Source of the DNA: Gordonia neofelifaecis NRRL B-59395
Lineage (GTDB): Bacteria > Actinomycetota > Actinomycetes > Mycobacteriales > Mycobacteriaceae
NCBI RefSeq assembly: GCF_000192435.1
Contig: NZ_AEUD01000006.1
Span: 1-64,000 of the forward strand
Reading direction: 5' to 3'
DNA: 64,000 nucleotides
Shown: piece by piece, positions 1 through 12,903 of the stretch
Numbering within the stretch: position 1 is the first letter of the stretch
Layout of the letters: each line of letters starts with the position of its first letter
Position numbers and translations under genes: made by a program
The notes under the pieces: model-generated
Told to the model about the DNA's origin: nothing
The model's input: only the letters and a program-made list of their open reading frames with translations
Databases searched by the model: none

Positions 1-393
1 GATCGCCCCCTCGGCGACCGCGGCAGCGGTGTCGGGGAGTACCGGTGCCAACGTCTCACCGGTCATCGCGGTGAAGCGGCCGATCGCGGCGGCGCTGGTG
101 CGGCGACGCGATGCCGCACCGTCACCCAGCCGCAGTCCCTGCGCCAGGTAGGAGTGCACCGACAGGTAACCGGCCTTGCGGTAGGCGCCGCGGTCGGAGA
201 CCTCGACCAGCAGCGCCGCGTCGACGCCGTCAAGCCGGCGATGCACCCGCTCGAGCGACTCCTCCAACACCAGCAGGCCATCCTCGGTCTCCACCGAGAA
301 CCGAGCATCGAGAAGCTTCGACGCCGCCGCATCCAGGAGATCGGCCAACTCAGCAGGATCATCAGGCAGTGCCAACGCGGTCGACGCGCCCAT
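1..393 (-). CDS. DUF222 / 13E12-type protein, N-terminal part (runs off the left edge)
   Basis: An open minus-strand frame starts with ATG at 393, preceded by a strong GGAGGTG ribosome binding site, and runs off the left edge with 131 codons visible. The translation begins MGASTALALPDDPAELAD and contains LLVEVSDRGAYRKAGYLSV, the helical N-terminal pattern of the DUF222 (REP13E12) family. These proteins usually carry an HNH nuclease domain at the C-terminus, which would lie outside the window. They are multicopy in mycolic-acid actinomycetes and their role is not established. The frame reads opposite to smaller overlapping frames that have no family resemblance. I am fairly sure of the family, but the complete gene and the presence of HNH cannot be seen. 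Confidence 0.75.
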   Translation of the reverse strand, partial: MGASTALALPDDPAELADLLDAAASKLLDARFSVETEDGLLVLEESLERVHRRLDGVDAALLVEVSDRGAYRKAGYLSVHSYLAQGLRLGDGAASRRRTSAAAIGRFTAMTGETLAPVLPDTAAAVAEGAI

Positions 394-476
394 CCGAATC
401 ACCTCCACAGCCACCGAAACCAGGGTTCTTCGTCTATCTGCCTGAACACTAGCGCGCCCCTCTGACAATTCCGGGC

Positions 477-494
477 CCCGGCAAAACAGCCGGG
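477..494 (-). terminator. Short hairpin directly after dinB
   Basis: CCCGGC-AAAACA-GCCGGG lies immediately after the stop codon of the polymerase gene. The stem is 6 bp and perfect, with no U-tract, as is common for high-GC actinobacterial terminators. Confidence 0.45.
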
Positions 495-1598
495 TCAGTC
501 GGGATCGAGCAACTCGAGCCGCACTGCGAGCAGCCGGACCGGACGGTCGATCTCGAACGCATCGAGCAGGGCCGCCGCGACCGCGGCTATCGGTTCCAGC
601 TGTGTCGTCGGCTCCGGCAGTTTCCTCATCTTGGTGCGTGTGTAGAAGCCCGCGGTGCGCACGGTGAGACCGACGCGGAACGGCATGCGCCCCTCGGCGA
701 CGACCTGTTCCAGCACGTCTTTCGTCAACGTGCGCACCGCAGCGTGCATCTCGCCCGGGTCGGTGATGTCCGCGTCGTAGGTGCGGGCTTTGGAATGCGA
801 TTTCGCGACCCACGGCTCGGCGGAGATCGCATCGTCCCCGCCGCCGCGGCACAGCACGTACAGCCAGTTGCCCTGGTGCGGACCGAACGTCGCGACAAGC
901 TGGTCCCGATCGGTCGCGACGAGCTGTGCGACGGTGTCGATTCCGGCGTCGGACAGCTTGGCCGCGGTGCGTGAGCCGACGCTCCACAGGTCCCGGCACG
1001 GACGGTCGTCCATCAGGACCGACCAGTTGTCGTCGTCGAGAACGAAGACGCGGGCCTGCTCGGACGCCTCCGGGTCTCGGATGGCCTGCTTGGCGAAGCC
1101 GGTCGCGGCCTTCGCCCGCTGCTTGTTGTCGGAGACGCCGACGCAGCAGTCGAGCCCGGTGGCGTCGGCTACCGCGTTCCTGATGTCGTGCGCGGTGGCG
1201 ACGACGTCGTCGATCCGACGTCGAGGCGGAAGCGAACGCTCCTCGATACCGAGGTATGCCTCGTCCCAGCCCCAGACCTCGAGTGCGTCGCCGAATCCGC
1301 GCAGGACCCCCATCACCCGCTCCGACGACGCCTCGTACTCCGGCATGTCCAAGGGCAGGAACACCGCGTCGGGCGCTTTCTTCCCCGCCGCCCGCATCGG
1401 CATACCGGCTCGCACCCCGAGCGACCGCGCTTCATACGACGCACACGTGACGACCTGACGGGCCCGCGCGGGATCTCCGTCGCCGCCGACGATCACCTGC
1501 CTGCCGATCAGTTCCGGGCGTCGAAGTCGTTCCACTGAGACCTGGAACTGGTCGAGGTCGATGTGCAGCAGCCATCGGTAGCGGGGCGCTTCACCCAT
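495..1598 (-). CDS. dinB2: Y-family DNA polymerase IV, DinB2 type
   Basis: 367 residues. A translesion polymerase of the Y family, closest by eye to the mycobacterial DinB2 branch (HxDLDQF start, VVTCASYEAR, GVRAGMP, EVWGWDEAYL). The metal-binding catalytic residues are present: Asp14 in the palm start motif and Asp112-Glu113 in WGWDEAY. The thumb and little-finger region contains the SDNKQRAKAATG block and the C-terminal RPVRLLAVRLEL block. The position aligning with the steric gate (Phe13 in E. coli DinB, Leu14 in M. smegmatis DinB2) is Gln19, so sugar discrimination against ribonucleotides is probably relaxed. No beta-clamp tail is obvious after LELLDPD. ATG start at 1598. The gene stands alone with a hairpin just after its stop. 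No SOS box was seen upstream. Confidence 0.9.
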   Translation of the reverse strand: MGEAPRYRWLLHIDLDQFQVSVERLRRPELIGRQVIVGGDGDPARARQVVTCASYEARSLGVRAGMPMRAAGKKAPDAVFLPLDMPEYEASSERVMGVLRGFGDALEVWGWDEAYLGIEERSLPPRRRIDDVVATAHDIRNAVADATGLDCCVGVSDNKQRAKAATGFAKQAIRDPEASEQARVFVLDDDNWSVLMDDRPCRDLWSVGSRTAAKLSDAGIDTVAQLVATDRDQLVATFGPHQGNWLYVLCRGGGDDAISAEPWVAKSHSKARTYDADITDPGEMHAAVRTLTKDVLEQVVAEGRMPFRVGLTVRTAGFYTRTKMRKLPEPTTQLEPIAAVAAALLDAFEIDRPVRLLAVRLELLDPD

Positions 1599-1772
1599 GC
1601 CCTAACTGTAGGCGACAGACGCCGGGGGCCTCCGCGGCCGGCTCTCCGTCGGCCGACAACCGTCTTGATCCGGCGACCGATGGTTCGATGATCAGTCACC
1701 GCGGGCTATCGTTTCGGACACGACCGTCACACACCCATGTGAGCGGCGTTCACACGTTCGTACGGTTACGGC

Positions 1773-2729
1773 ATGGGAGCACCATTCCGACCCAGGCTGC
1801 GACGACGGGCGATCGTCGTCGCGCTTGCGGCCCTGACCGTCGCAGCGGCGGTCGTGGGCGCGACGGCCACCGCGCGTCCCGCCGCCGCGGTCAGCCTCAT
1901 CTCCGTCTACTCGCCGTCGATGAACCGGACCGTCACAGTCCATGTTCTACATCCGCCCGGTCGTCCCGCCGGACTGCCGACGGTCTACATGCTGCCCGGC
2001 GCGGGTGGCGCGGAGGACGGCATCTCCTGGCTGAACAACACCCCGATCCGTGAGTTCTTCGCGGGCAAGCGGGTCAACGTGGTGCTGCCGATCGGCGGCG
2101 CGTTCTCGATGATGACCGACTGGAATGCGCCCGATCCGGTACTGGGCCGCAACCGCTGGCAGACGTTCGTGACTCGTGACCTCCCGGCCGCCGTCCACCG
2201 GGAGTTTCGGGTGAGCGCGGCCAGTGCGCTCACCGGCGTCTCCATGTCCGCCGGACCCGCTCTCGACATCGCCACGCAGGTCCCCGGCCGATACCGTGCC
2301 GTCGCGGCCTACAGCGGCTGCCCCGGTACCACCGACCCGCTGGGCGCCCTGGCCACCACCGCCATCGTCAGTCGCGGCGGCGGCAACATCATCAACATGT
2401 GGGGACCACCGGGCAGCCCGGAGTGGTTCAGACACGACCCGGTTGTCAACGCTGCCCGACTGCGCGGCACCGCGATCTACCTCTCGGCCGGCTCCGGCGT
2501 CCCCGGGCCCATCGACGGCAATCCGCTTCACACCGGCGGAGGGTTGGTCGGCGGCAACATCATGGAGGCGGTGGCGCTCGGCTGCACCACCAACATGTCC
2601 AACCGGCTGGGCGCTCTCGGAATCGGCCACCGCTTCGTCCGGCGACCGGACGGCGTCCACACCTGGGGCCTGTTCTACGCCGACCTGCGCAACTCGTGGC
2701 CGATGATCGCCCGCGCGATCGGGGCGTGA
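1773..2729 (+). CDS. Secreted mycolyltransferase-like esterase (antigen 85 fold)
   Basis: 318 residues. The N-terminus has an Arg-rich segment (about residues 6-12), a hydrophobic stretch (about 13-33) and an Ala-rich cleavage region near ARPAAAV, so export is expected. The mature part has the antigen-85/FbpA pattern: nucleophile elbow GVSMSA with Ser157, the block MWGPPGSPEWFRHDPVV seen in mycolyltransferases, and a C-terminal HTW with His296 as likely catalytic base. Family members transfer mycolic acids onto trehalose or arabinogalactan in the envelope; several paralogues usually exist and some are only esterases. It is a single gene, divergent from dinB. ATG at 1773 has no strong ribosome binding site. 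Family is confident; the acceptor is not known. Confidence 0.82.
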   Translation: MGAPFRPRLRRRAIVVALAALTVAAAVVGATATARPAAAVSLISVYSPSMNRTVTVHVLHPPGRPAGLPTVYMLPGAGGAEDGISWLNNTPIREFFAGKRVNVVLPIGGAFSMMTDWNAPDPVLGRNRWQTFVTRDLPAAVHREFRVSAASALTGVSMSAGPALDIATQVPGRYRAVAAYSGCPGTTDPLGALATTAIVSRGGGNIINMWGPPGSPEWFRHDPVVNAARLRGTAIYLSAGSGVPGPIDGNPLHTGGGLVGGNIMEAVALGCTTNMSNRLGALGIGHRFVRRPDGVHTWGLFYADLRNSWPMIARAIGA

Positions 2730-2751
2730 CCCGCGGCAGTCGCGTTGAGGC

Positions 2752-3198
2752 TCAGGCCCGGGCGATTTCCTCGGCACGCGGCCCGATGGCCTCGGTGACC
2801 GCGGCGAAACTGCCGACGAGTTCCTTACCGAACATCAGCTTGACGATCGCCGAGGCCGGCCCCGTGATCTCGAAATGCGACTCGTAGCGCGATCGGCCCT
2901 CTCCCAGGTCGACGACGGTGTGCTTGCGCAGACTGCGCACGGCGCCGAACGGAGCGGGCTTCATCCGGTAGGAGAACGAGCGACCCTCGTCGACCTCGTA
3001 GATGTACTCGCGCTTGGATTTGAGTCCGCCCGGACCGAGGTGGAATCGCATGTCGATCGGATCACCGGGCTTCAGCGTCGAACTGCACTCGCGCTGGAAC
3101 GGATTCCACTCGCCGTACGCGTCGAAGTCGGTCAGGACTTGCCACACCACTGCCGCGGGGGCGTCGATGTCGATCGAACTGTCGGTGATCAGTGCCAT
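2752..3198 (-). CDS. SRPBCC-fold protein under a KstR-type box
   Basis: 148 residues from the ATG at 3198. It shows the polyketide-cyclase/START-like SRPBCC pattern: IDAPAAVVWQVLTDFDAYGEWNPF at the N-terminus, central beta strands with VVDLGEGRSRYESHFE, and a long C-terminal helix. Such proteins have a deep hydrophobic pocket for lipids or polycyclic ligands. An upstream GTG at 3216 would fall inside the palindrome at 3209-3222, so the internal ATG, possibly on a leaderless transcript, is preferred. The adjacent KstR-type operator suggests a role in sterol or lipid catabolism. No catalytic role can be assigned from sequence. Confidence 0.8.
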   Translation of the reverse strand: MALITDSSIDIDAPAAVVWQVLTDFDAYGEWNPFQRECSSTLKPGDPIDMRFHLGPGGLKSKREYIYEVDEGRSFSYRMKPAPFGAVRSLRKHTVVDLGEGRSRYESHFEITGPASAIVKLMFGKELVGSFAAVTEAIGPRAEEIARA

Positions 3199-3208
3199 GA
3201 GGCCATGG

Positions 3209-3222
3209 TAGAACACGTTCTA
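3209..3222. promoter_or_regulatory. KstR-type operator
   Basis: TAGAACACGTTCTA is a perfect fit to the published KstR consensus TnnAACnnGTTnnA, including the extended TAGAAC/GTTCTA arms. It ends 11 bp upstream of the ATG of the SRPBCC gene, where it would cover the start site of a leaderless transcript. KstR is the TetR-family repressor of cholesterol catabolism in mycobacteria and relatives; no kstR gene is in the window. Confidence 0.7.
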
Positions 3223-3299
3223 AAAGGCCCGGCGCGCGGCAACCGGGTCCGTGAGTCGGTGTTGCAGCTCGGTCAGACCGACGGGAGGGTCGAACGACG

Positions 3300-3331
3300 A
3301 AGGCCCCGCCTCCCTGAGGAGGCGGGGCCTT
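3300..3331 (-). terminator. rpoC terminator
   Basis: A perfect 14-bp stem (AAGGCCCCGCCTCC with its complement) and CTGA loop lies 13 bp past the rpoC stop codon. There is no U-tract, as is usual in this group. Confidence 0.85.
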
Positions 3332-3343
3332 ACGACAGTCGGG

Positions 3344-6300
3344 TCAGCGGAAATCGCTGCCGAAGCCGTAGTCGTCCAGCGGAACGGCGGCACCGCTCGG
3401 GGCACCGAAGGTGCCGTCCGGGCTGTAGTAGGTGTCGTCGTAGGTCGGCAGGGCGTACGCCGCTGCACGGGCCTCTTCGGTCGGCTGGACCTCGATGTTG
3501 CGGTAGCGGTTGATACCGGTACCGGCCGGGATCAGCTTACCGATGATCACGTTCTCCTTGAGGCCCACCAGCTTGTCGCTGCGGCTGTTGATGGCCGCAT
3601 CGGTGAGCACGCGAGTGGTCTCCTGGAACGACGCCGCAGACAGCCACGAATCGGTGGCCAGCGAGGCCTTCGTGATGCCCATGAGGACCGGACGGCCGGC
3701 AGCCGGCTCCCCGCCCTCGGCGACGACGGAACGGTTGGCCGCCTCGAACTCGGCACGCTCGGTGAGCGAACCGGGCAGGAACTCGGTGGCACCGGAGTCG
3801 ATGATGGTCACGCGACGCAGCATCTGGCGGACGATGGTCTCCACGTGCTTGTCGTGGATCGACACACCCTGGCTCCGGTACACCTCCTGGACCTCGTTGA
3901 CCAGGTGGATCTGCACCTGGCGCGGGCCCATCACGCGGAGCACCTCGTGCGGATCGGCAGCGCCCTCGAGGAGCTGCTGTCCGACCTCGACGTGGTCGCC
4001 GTCGGCGAGCAGACGCTCGGTGCCGTCCTCGTGCTTGAAGACGCGCAGACGCTGACGCTTGGACAGCTTGTCGTACACGACCTCTTCGCTGCCGTCGTCC
4101 GGGATGATCGTGATCTTGTAGAAACGATCGTCGTCTTCCATGCGGACCCGGCCGGAGACCTCGGCGATCGGCGCCTTGCCCTTGGGCACACGGGCTTCGA
4201 ACAGCTCGGTGACTCGCGGCAGACCACCGGTGATGTCGTCACCGACGCCACCCTGGTGGAACGTACGCATCGTCAGCTGGGTTCCGGGCTCACCGATCGA
4301 CTGGGCGGCGATGATGCCGACGGCCTCGCCGATGTCGACCAGCTTGCCGGTGGCCATCGAGCGGCCGTAGCAGTGCGCACAGACGCCGGTGCCGGTGGCA
4401 CAGGTGAGGACCGAGCGGACCTTGACCTCGGTGACGCCGGCCGCGAGGAGAGCCTCGATGGCCGGGTCGCCCAGGTCGTGACCGCGCTCGACGACGACGT
4501 TGCCGTCGGCGTCCAGCGCATCGGTGGCCAGCGTGCGGGCGTACGCCGAGGTCTCGACGTGCGCGTCGCGGATGATGCTGCCGTCCGCCTGCTTCTCGCC
4601 GAGCGGCACCAGGATGCCGCGCTCGGTGCCACAGTCGGTCTCGCGGACGATGACGTCCTGCGACACGTCGACCAGACGACGAGTCAGGTAGCCCGAGTCG
4701 GCGGTACGGAGGGCCGTATCCGCCAGACCCTTGCGGGCGCCGTGCGTGTTGATGAAGTACTCGGCGACGGTCAGGCCCTCACGGAACGAGGACTTGATCG
4801 GACGCGGGATGAACTCACCCTTCGGGTTCGTCACCAGACCCTTCATGCCCGACAGGTTGCGGACCTGGGTCATATTGCCCGTCGCACCCGACTTCGGGAT
4901 CATCGTGATCGGGTTGTCGTCCGGGTAGTAATCCTCGAGCGCCTTACCGACCTCTTCGGTGGCCTGCTTCCAGATCTCGACCAGGGCGTCGCGACGCTCG
5001 TCGGGGGTCAGACCACCGCGCTGGAACTTGCGCTCCAGGCCGTCGGCCCGCTCCTCGTAGCGCTCCAGGATCTCCGCCTTGGCCGGCGGGACCAGCACGT
5101 CCGACATCGAGACGGTGACGCCCGAACGCGTGGCCCAGTAGAAGCCGACGTCCTTCAGCTTGTCGACGGTCTGTGCGACGACGATCATCGGGTAGCGCTC
5201 GGCGAGATCGTTGATGATCACGGCCTGACGCTTCTTCGGCATCTGCTCGTCGATGAACGCGTAGTCGCGCGGCAGCAGCTCGTTGAAGAGCACCCGGCCC
5301 AGCGTGGTGACGATCTCCCACGGCTGACCGCGGGTCCAGCCCTCGGGGAACTGCTCGGCCTCGACGTCGGCCGGCGGACGCTGGTCCGTCAGCCGCACCT
5401 TGATCTTCGACTGGATGGTCAGCGCACCGCGGTCGACGGCCATGATGGCCTCGGCCGGGCTCGAGTAGACGCCGCGCTCGACGTCGTCGCCGGTGGCACC
5501 GGTGTACTCGCCGGTCAGACCGTCCTTCTGCGTGGTCAGGTAGTACAGACCGGTCACCATGTCCAGACGGGGCATGGCGAGCGGGCGGCCCGACGCCGGC
5601 GACAGGATGTTGTTGCTCGACAGCATCAGGATGCGAGCCTCGGCCTGCGCCTCTGCCGACAGCGGCAGGTGCACGGCCATCTGGTCACCGTCGAAGTCGG
5701 CGTTGAAGGCCTCACACACCAGCGGGTGCAGCTGGATGGCCTTGCCCTCCACCAGCTGCGGCTCGAAGGCCTGGATGCCCAGACGGTGCAGCGTCGGCGC
5801 ACGGTTCAGCAGCACCGGGTGCTCGGCGATGACCTCTTCGAGGACGTCCCACACGGCGGGGCGCTGACGCTCCACCATGCGCTTGGCCGACTTGATGTTC
5901 TGTGCCTGGTTCAGGTCGACCAGACGCTTCATCACGAACGGCTTGAACAGCTCCAGGGCCATCAGCTTCGGCAGACCGCACTGGTGCAGCTTGAGCTGTG
6001 GGCCGACGACGATGACCGAACGGCCCGAGTAGTCGACGCGCTTGCCGAGCAGGTTCTGACGGAAACGACCCTGCTTGCCCTTGAGCAGATCGCTCAGCGA
6101 CTTCAGCGGGCGGTTGCCCGGTCCGGTGACCGGGCGGCCACGACGACCGTTGTCGAACAGGGCGTCGACCGACTCCTGCAGCATCCGCTTCTCGTTGTTG
6201 ACGATGATCTCGGGGGCACCGAGGTCGATCAGTCGCTTGAGGCGGTTGTTGCGGTTGATGACACGGCGGTACAGATCGTTCAGGTCGGACGTCGCGAAAC

Positions 6301-7300
6301 GGCCGCCGTCGAGCTGAACCATCGGACGCAGCTCCGGCGGGATCACCGGGACGGCGTCGAGCACCATCGCCTGCGGCGAGTTGCCGGACTGCTGGAACGC
6401 GGCGACGACCTTGAGTCGCTTGAGCGCACGCAGCTTCTTCTGGCCCTTGCCGCTGCGGATGGTCTCGCGCAGCGACTCGGCCTCGGCCTCGATGTCGAAG
6501 GTCTCCAGCAGCTTCTTGATGGCCTCGGCACCCATCGAGCCGGTGAAGTACTCGCCGAAGCGGTCCTCGAGCTCGCGATACAGACGCTCGTCGACGATCA
6601 GGTCACCGGTGGTCAGCTTGGTGAACTTGTCCCAGATCTCGTCGAGTGCCTCGACCTCGCGATTGGCGTGGTCGCGCATGCGCTTGAGCTCACGCTCGGC
6701 GCCGTCACGGACCTTGCGCTTGGCGTCGGCCTTGGCGCCTTCGGCCTCCAGCTCGGCCAGGTCGGCCTCGAGCTTCTGCTGACGCTCGGCGAGCGCGGCC
6801 TCGAGGTCGTCGAGGATCGCCTTGCGCTCCACACCGATCTCGGCCTCGCGGGTCGACAGTTCGGCGTGCCGCAGCTCGTCGTCGACGGCGGTGATCACGT
6901 AGGCGGCGAAGTAGATGATCTTCTCAAGATCCTTCGGCGCCAGGTCGAGCAGGTAGCCCAGGCGGCTCGGCACACCCTTGAAGTACCAGATGTGCGTGAC
7001 CGGAGCGGCCAGCTCGATGTGGCCCATGCGCTCACGACGCACCTTGGCCTTGGTCACCTCGACGCCGCAGCGCTCACAGATGATGCCCTTGAAGCGCACG
7101 CGCTTGTACTTGCCGCAGTAGCACTCCCAGTCGCGAGTCGGTCCGAAGATCTTCTCGCAGAACAGGCCGTCCTTCTCCGGCTTCAGCGTGCGGTAGTTGA
7201 TGGTCTCCGGCTTCTTGACCTCACCGAACGACCAGTTGTGAATATCGTCGGCCGTCGCAAGACCGATCTTGAGTTCGTCGAAAAAGTTGACGTCGAGCAC
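3344..7300 (-). CDS. rpoC: DNA-directed RNA polymerase beta' subunit
   Basis: 1318 residues, full length for actinobacterial beta'. It forms the active-site half of core RNA polymerase. Visible motifs are the N-terminal zinc site (Cys60, Cys62, Cys75, Cys78), the absolutely conserved NADFDGDQM magnesium-binding motif near residue 535, the trigger-loop region around [16 protein letters not shown], and the second zinc site with [13 protein letters not shown]. The start is [10 protein letters not shown], 47 bp after rpoB, so the two are cotranscribed. It is followed by a strong hairpin. Nothing unusual was seen. Confidence 0.98.
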   Translation of the reverse strand: MLDVNFFDELKIGLATADDIHNWSFGEVKKPETINYRTLKPEKDGLFCEKIFGPTRDWECYCGKYKRVRFKGIICERCGVEVTKAKVRRERMGHIELAAPVTHIWYFKGVPSRLGYLLDLAPKDLEKIIYFAAYVITAVDDELRHAELSTREAEIGVERKAILDDLEAALAERQQKLEADLAELEAEGAKADAKRKVRDGAERELKRMRDHANREVEALDEIWDKFTKLTTGDLIVDERLYRELEDRFGEYFTGSMGAEAIKKLLETFDIEAEAESLRETIRSGKGQKKLRALKRLKVVAAFQQSGNSPQAMVLDAVPVIPPELRPMVQLDGGRFATSDLNDLYRRVINRNNRLKRLIDLGAPEIIVNNEKRMLQESVDALFDNGRRGRPVTGPGNRPLKSLSDLLKGKQGRFRQNLLGKRVDYSGRSVIVVGPQLKLHQCGLPKLMALELFKPFVMKRLVDLNQAQNIKSAKRMVERQRPAVWDVLEEVIAEHPVLLNRAPTLHRLGIQAFEPQLVEGKAIQLHPLVCEAFNADFDGDQMAVHLPLSAEAQAEARILMLSSNNILSPASGRPLAMPRLDMVTGLYYLTTQKDGLTGEYTGATGDDVERGVYSSPAEAIMAVDRGALTIQSKIKVRLTDQRPPADVEAEQFPEGWTRGQPWEIVTTLGRVLFNELLPRDYAFIDEQMPKKRQAVIINDLAERYPMIVVAQTVDKLKDVGFYWATRSGVTVSMSDVLVPPAKAEILERYEERADGLERKFQRGGLTPDERRDALVEIWKQATEEVGKALEDYYPDDNPITMIPKSGATGNMTQVRNLSGMKGLVTNPKGEFIPRPIKSSFREGLTVAEYFINTHGARKGLADTALRTADSGYLTRRLVDVSQDVIVRETDCGTERGILVPLGEKQADGSIIRDAHVETSAYARTLATDALDADGNVVVERGHDLGDPAIEALLAAGVTEVKVRSVLTCATGTGVCAHCYGRSMATGKLVDIGEAVGIIAAQSIGEPGTQLTMRTFHQGGVGDDITGGLPRVTELFEARVPKGKAPIAEVSGRVRMEDDDRFYKITIIPDDGSEEVVYDKLSKRQRLRVFKHEDGTERLLADGDHVEVGQQLLEGAADPHEVLRVMGPRQVQIHLVNEVQEVYRSQGVSIHDKHVETIVRQMLRRVTIIDSGATEFLPGSLTERAEFEAANRSVVAEGGEPAAGRPVLMGITKASLATDSWLSAASFQETTRVLTDAAINSRSDKLVGLKENVIIGKLIPAGTGINRYRNIEVQPTEEARAAAYALPTYDDTYYSPDGTFGAPSGAAVPLDDYGFGSDFR

Positions 7301-7347
7301 TAGTTGCCTTTCAGTAGCTCAGTTGTCCAACTAAATGGTCGGGCGGG

Positions 7348-10866
<3,519 letters not shown>

Positions 10867-11027
10867 GAAGTTTCTCGGTGCGTGGCCATGGTGGCCTGCG
10901 GTGGTCGTGCGACCTGCACAACCATCACCCGAGAACCCTCCCCGAAGGGACGGCTGGAAGGATGAACGATCAGCGGACAGGAGGCAGCCAGCGCAACGTC
11001 CAACTGTATCAGATAATTCTGGAGATG

Positions 11028-11057
11028 CCTATACCCCAGATGAAGAACGATTGTCGA
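11028..11057 (-). promoter_or_regulatory. Candidate rpoBC promoter
   Basis: On the minus strand TCGACA (11057-11052) and TATAGG (11033-11028) are separated by 18 bp, in the most AT-rich part of the 298-bp gap before rpoB. An ATTGTC/GACAAT inverted repeat (11050-11079) overlaps the -35 side. A second -10-like GATACAGT lies further downstream, so more than one start site is possible, as in mycobacteria. The remaining leader of about 160 nt holds no frame I can support. Confidence 0.45.
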
Positions 11058-11092
11058 AGGCTGCCTACCTGGAGACAATCGGCTTGTCACAG

Positions 11093-11115
11093 CGTGACGT
11101 GCCGACGCCGTCACG
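11093..11115 (-). terminator. Candidate mce operon terminator
   Basis: CGTGACG and CGTCACG arms with a 9-nt loop lie about 50 bp past the last mce-operon gene. Modest stem and no U-tract. Confidence 0.4.
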
Positions 11116-11164
11116 TCAAGCGAAACGCGCCGACACGCTCAGAAAGAGCTGATCAGAGCCCCGG

Positions 11165-11917
11165 TCAGAACTGGCCGACCTCGCTGATCTTCCAATCGCC
11201 GTCCTCGGTCTTCGCCATCGTGTACTGGACGTGGGGCGTGTCTGAGGCCGCGATCACACCGTCGCGAGACGTGCTCACGACGAGCGTTCCGACGACGGTC
11301 GCATGATCGTCTTCGAGGTCGGAGACGCCCATCGCCTCGATCTGGCACTCCGACGCGGTCTTGGTCTGCTCGATGACGTTGCGGTTCGTCTTGAGGAAGG
11401 TCTCGAACTGATCGAGGGCGCCGCCGGTGAACGTCTCACGCGTGCTGTCGGCCCACTTGTCGAGCTTCTGGTAGTCGAACTGGAACGGGGCGCAGGCGCC
11501 GGCGCGTGCCTGGGCGAGTACCTGATCGGTCTCGGCCTGGTCGACGAACGCGCGGTTGTCGTTCACGTCCGCACCCGGATGGAAGGCCAGCACAGTGGCG
11601 ATCACGCCGACCACCACCGCCACGGCTCCGAGGATCGCGGCCAGCCGGAAGGTCGAGCCGGTGTCACGGGGACCGGGACCGGTGGCCTGCTCGGCTGCGG
11701 CGGCCTCGCTCTCGGCGGCCTTCTGAGCCGCCACCCGGCGCTTGCGCTCGACACCGGAGACCGGGGTCGCAGCGGCTTCGACGGTGTCCTCGACCGGAAC
11801 CGCGGTGTCGGCATCGGCCGGCTTCGAGACCGAGACTCGCGGCGCACCGCGGCCCGCGACCTTCGGCGTGCGCTTGGAGGAACCGGAACCCGATTTGTTG
11901 GTACGTCCCGAGGCCAT
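11165..11917 (-). CDS. Mce-associated membrane protein, last gene of the mce operon
   Basis: 250 residues. It has a cytoplasmic Ser/Lys-rich then Ala/Glu-rich N-terminus (about 1-90), one transmembrane helix at about 91-112, and an extracytoplasmic domain of about 135 residues ending in a beta strand pattern (HVQYTMAKTEDGDWKISEV). This is the layout of the Mas (Mam) proteins encoded after mceF, which are proposed to stabilise the Mce complex. ATG at 11917 shares a base with the TGA of the upstream gene (TGATG), implying translational coupling. A longer fused frame reaching 12667 exists only because of the homopolymer upstream and is not credible. Confidence 0.8.
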   Translation of the reverse strand: MASGRTNKSGSGSSKRTPKVAGRGAPRVSVSKPADADTAVPVEDTVEAAATPVSGVERKRRVAAQKAAESEAAAAEQATGPGPRDTGSTFRLAAILGAVAVVVGVIATVLAFHPGADVNDNRAFVDQAETDQVLAQARAGACAPFQFDYQKLDKWADSTRETFTGGALDQFETFLKTNRNVIEQTKTASECQIEAMGVSDLEDDHATVVGTLVVSTSRDGVIAASDTPHVQYTMAKTEDGDWKISEVGQF

Positions 11918-12824
11918 CAGTTTCCTCCCTCCTGCTGCTGCGTCTCCTGCGGAGCGGTACCGGTCTGGCCCGTGTCCGGGGTGGTCGACACGTCCGAGCC
12001 GGTGTCGGTGTAGGTGATCGGGCTCAGCGGAACGATCTTGGTCGCCTTCCGCGTGCCGTCGACGTCGACCATCGTCAGCAGGAAGCCCATCTGGTTCTGC
12101 TGCGTCGGCTGACCGTTCTGGGTGGCCGTCACATTCGCGAACACCAGGACCGTCGCGGTGTCGTCGTCGGTGCTGAGCTCGGTGACCGCACTGCGACTGA
12201 TCCGCGAGTCGAGCTTGCCGATCTGCCCGCCGGAATCGTTGACCTGCTGGGCGAGCTTGGCGAAATCGCCCGTGTTCACCTGCTTCAGCGCGTCGCCGGT
12301 CAACGACGACTCCAGTCGCTTGCGCCAGCCCTCGGTGTCCTTCGGGTCGACGATGGTGATGTTCAGGACGGCCTGCTCGGCGGCATCGACCGACTCGTCG
12401 CGCAACTGCGTCGCAGTGGAGTCGACGGTGTACGCCCGGATGCCGGTGTACCCGAAGTAGCCGGCGCACACGACCGCCGCGACCAGTGCGGCGACCGCCA
12501 CGGCGAGGGCGAGCGACGCGAGCGGCGACCGCACCGAGGCCTCGTCGTCGTCCGGCTCGTCGCCGTCCGTCGACCAGAACCGCCACCACGGATTCGAGGC
12601 CGCCGGCTCCCCCCCCCCCCCCGCTCGTCCTCGTCCACGGGCTCACTGTCGTCCGCGAGTTCGGCATCGTCAGCGTTCCCGGCGTCCTCGGCCGCGCCGG
12701 CGTCGTCAGCCGTCTCCGCCGTCCGGTCGTCCTCGGCGGCCGTCTCCGGCGTGATCGCGGCGTCGTCCGCCTGCGATTCGTCGGCGGGCTCGCCGTTGCG
12801 GTTGCTGGTGTCTTCGTGTGTCAT
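11917..12824 (-). pseudogene. Mce-associated membrane protein, frame broken at a 14-nt G:C run
   Basis: The N-terminus starts at ATG 12824 (MTHEDTSNRNGEPADES) and is an acidic, Ala/Asp/Glu-rich tail of about 70 residues. The C-terminal part, in a different frame, reads EPAASNPWWRFWS, an acidic stretch, a transmembrane helix (SLALAVAVAALVAAVVCAGY) and a Mas-type periplasmic domain down to QQQEGGN. The two frames meet at the run of 14 C (plus strand) at 12609-12622; 12 or 15 would restore one frame. It may be a sequencing error, phase variation or a real mutation. Without the tract it would be a normal Mas protein of roughly 300 residues. It follows mceF by 79 bp. Confidence 0.7.
12609..12622. 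repeat. Homopolymer run of 14 C (14 G on the coding strand)
   Basis: A run of 14 identical bases inside a coding region. It sits exactly where the reading frame of the mce-associated gene changes. Confidence 0.95.
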
Positions 12825-12903
12825 CGAGCGCAACTGTAGTCATCGCGTGGCACGCCATGCCAATCTGCCGCCGGTGTGAATCCGACGGCAGATCGGCTGC
12901 GCG

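Noticed and set aside
3251-7303. A 1350-codon open frame on the plus strand antisense to rpoC
   Set aside because: It mirrors the codon pattern of rpoC (Leu/Asp/Val/Arg-rich low-complexity translation) and has no start signal or family motif. High GC makes such antisense frames common; similar ones oppose rpoB and the enoyl-CoA genes.
11165-12667. A 500-codon minus-strand frame joining both mce-associated genes
   Set aside because: It is open only because of the homopolymer frame; its first 250 codons are Arg/Gly-rich nonsense and the real start at 11917 is coupled to the previous stop.
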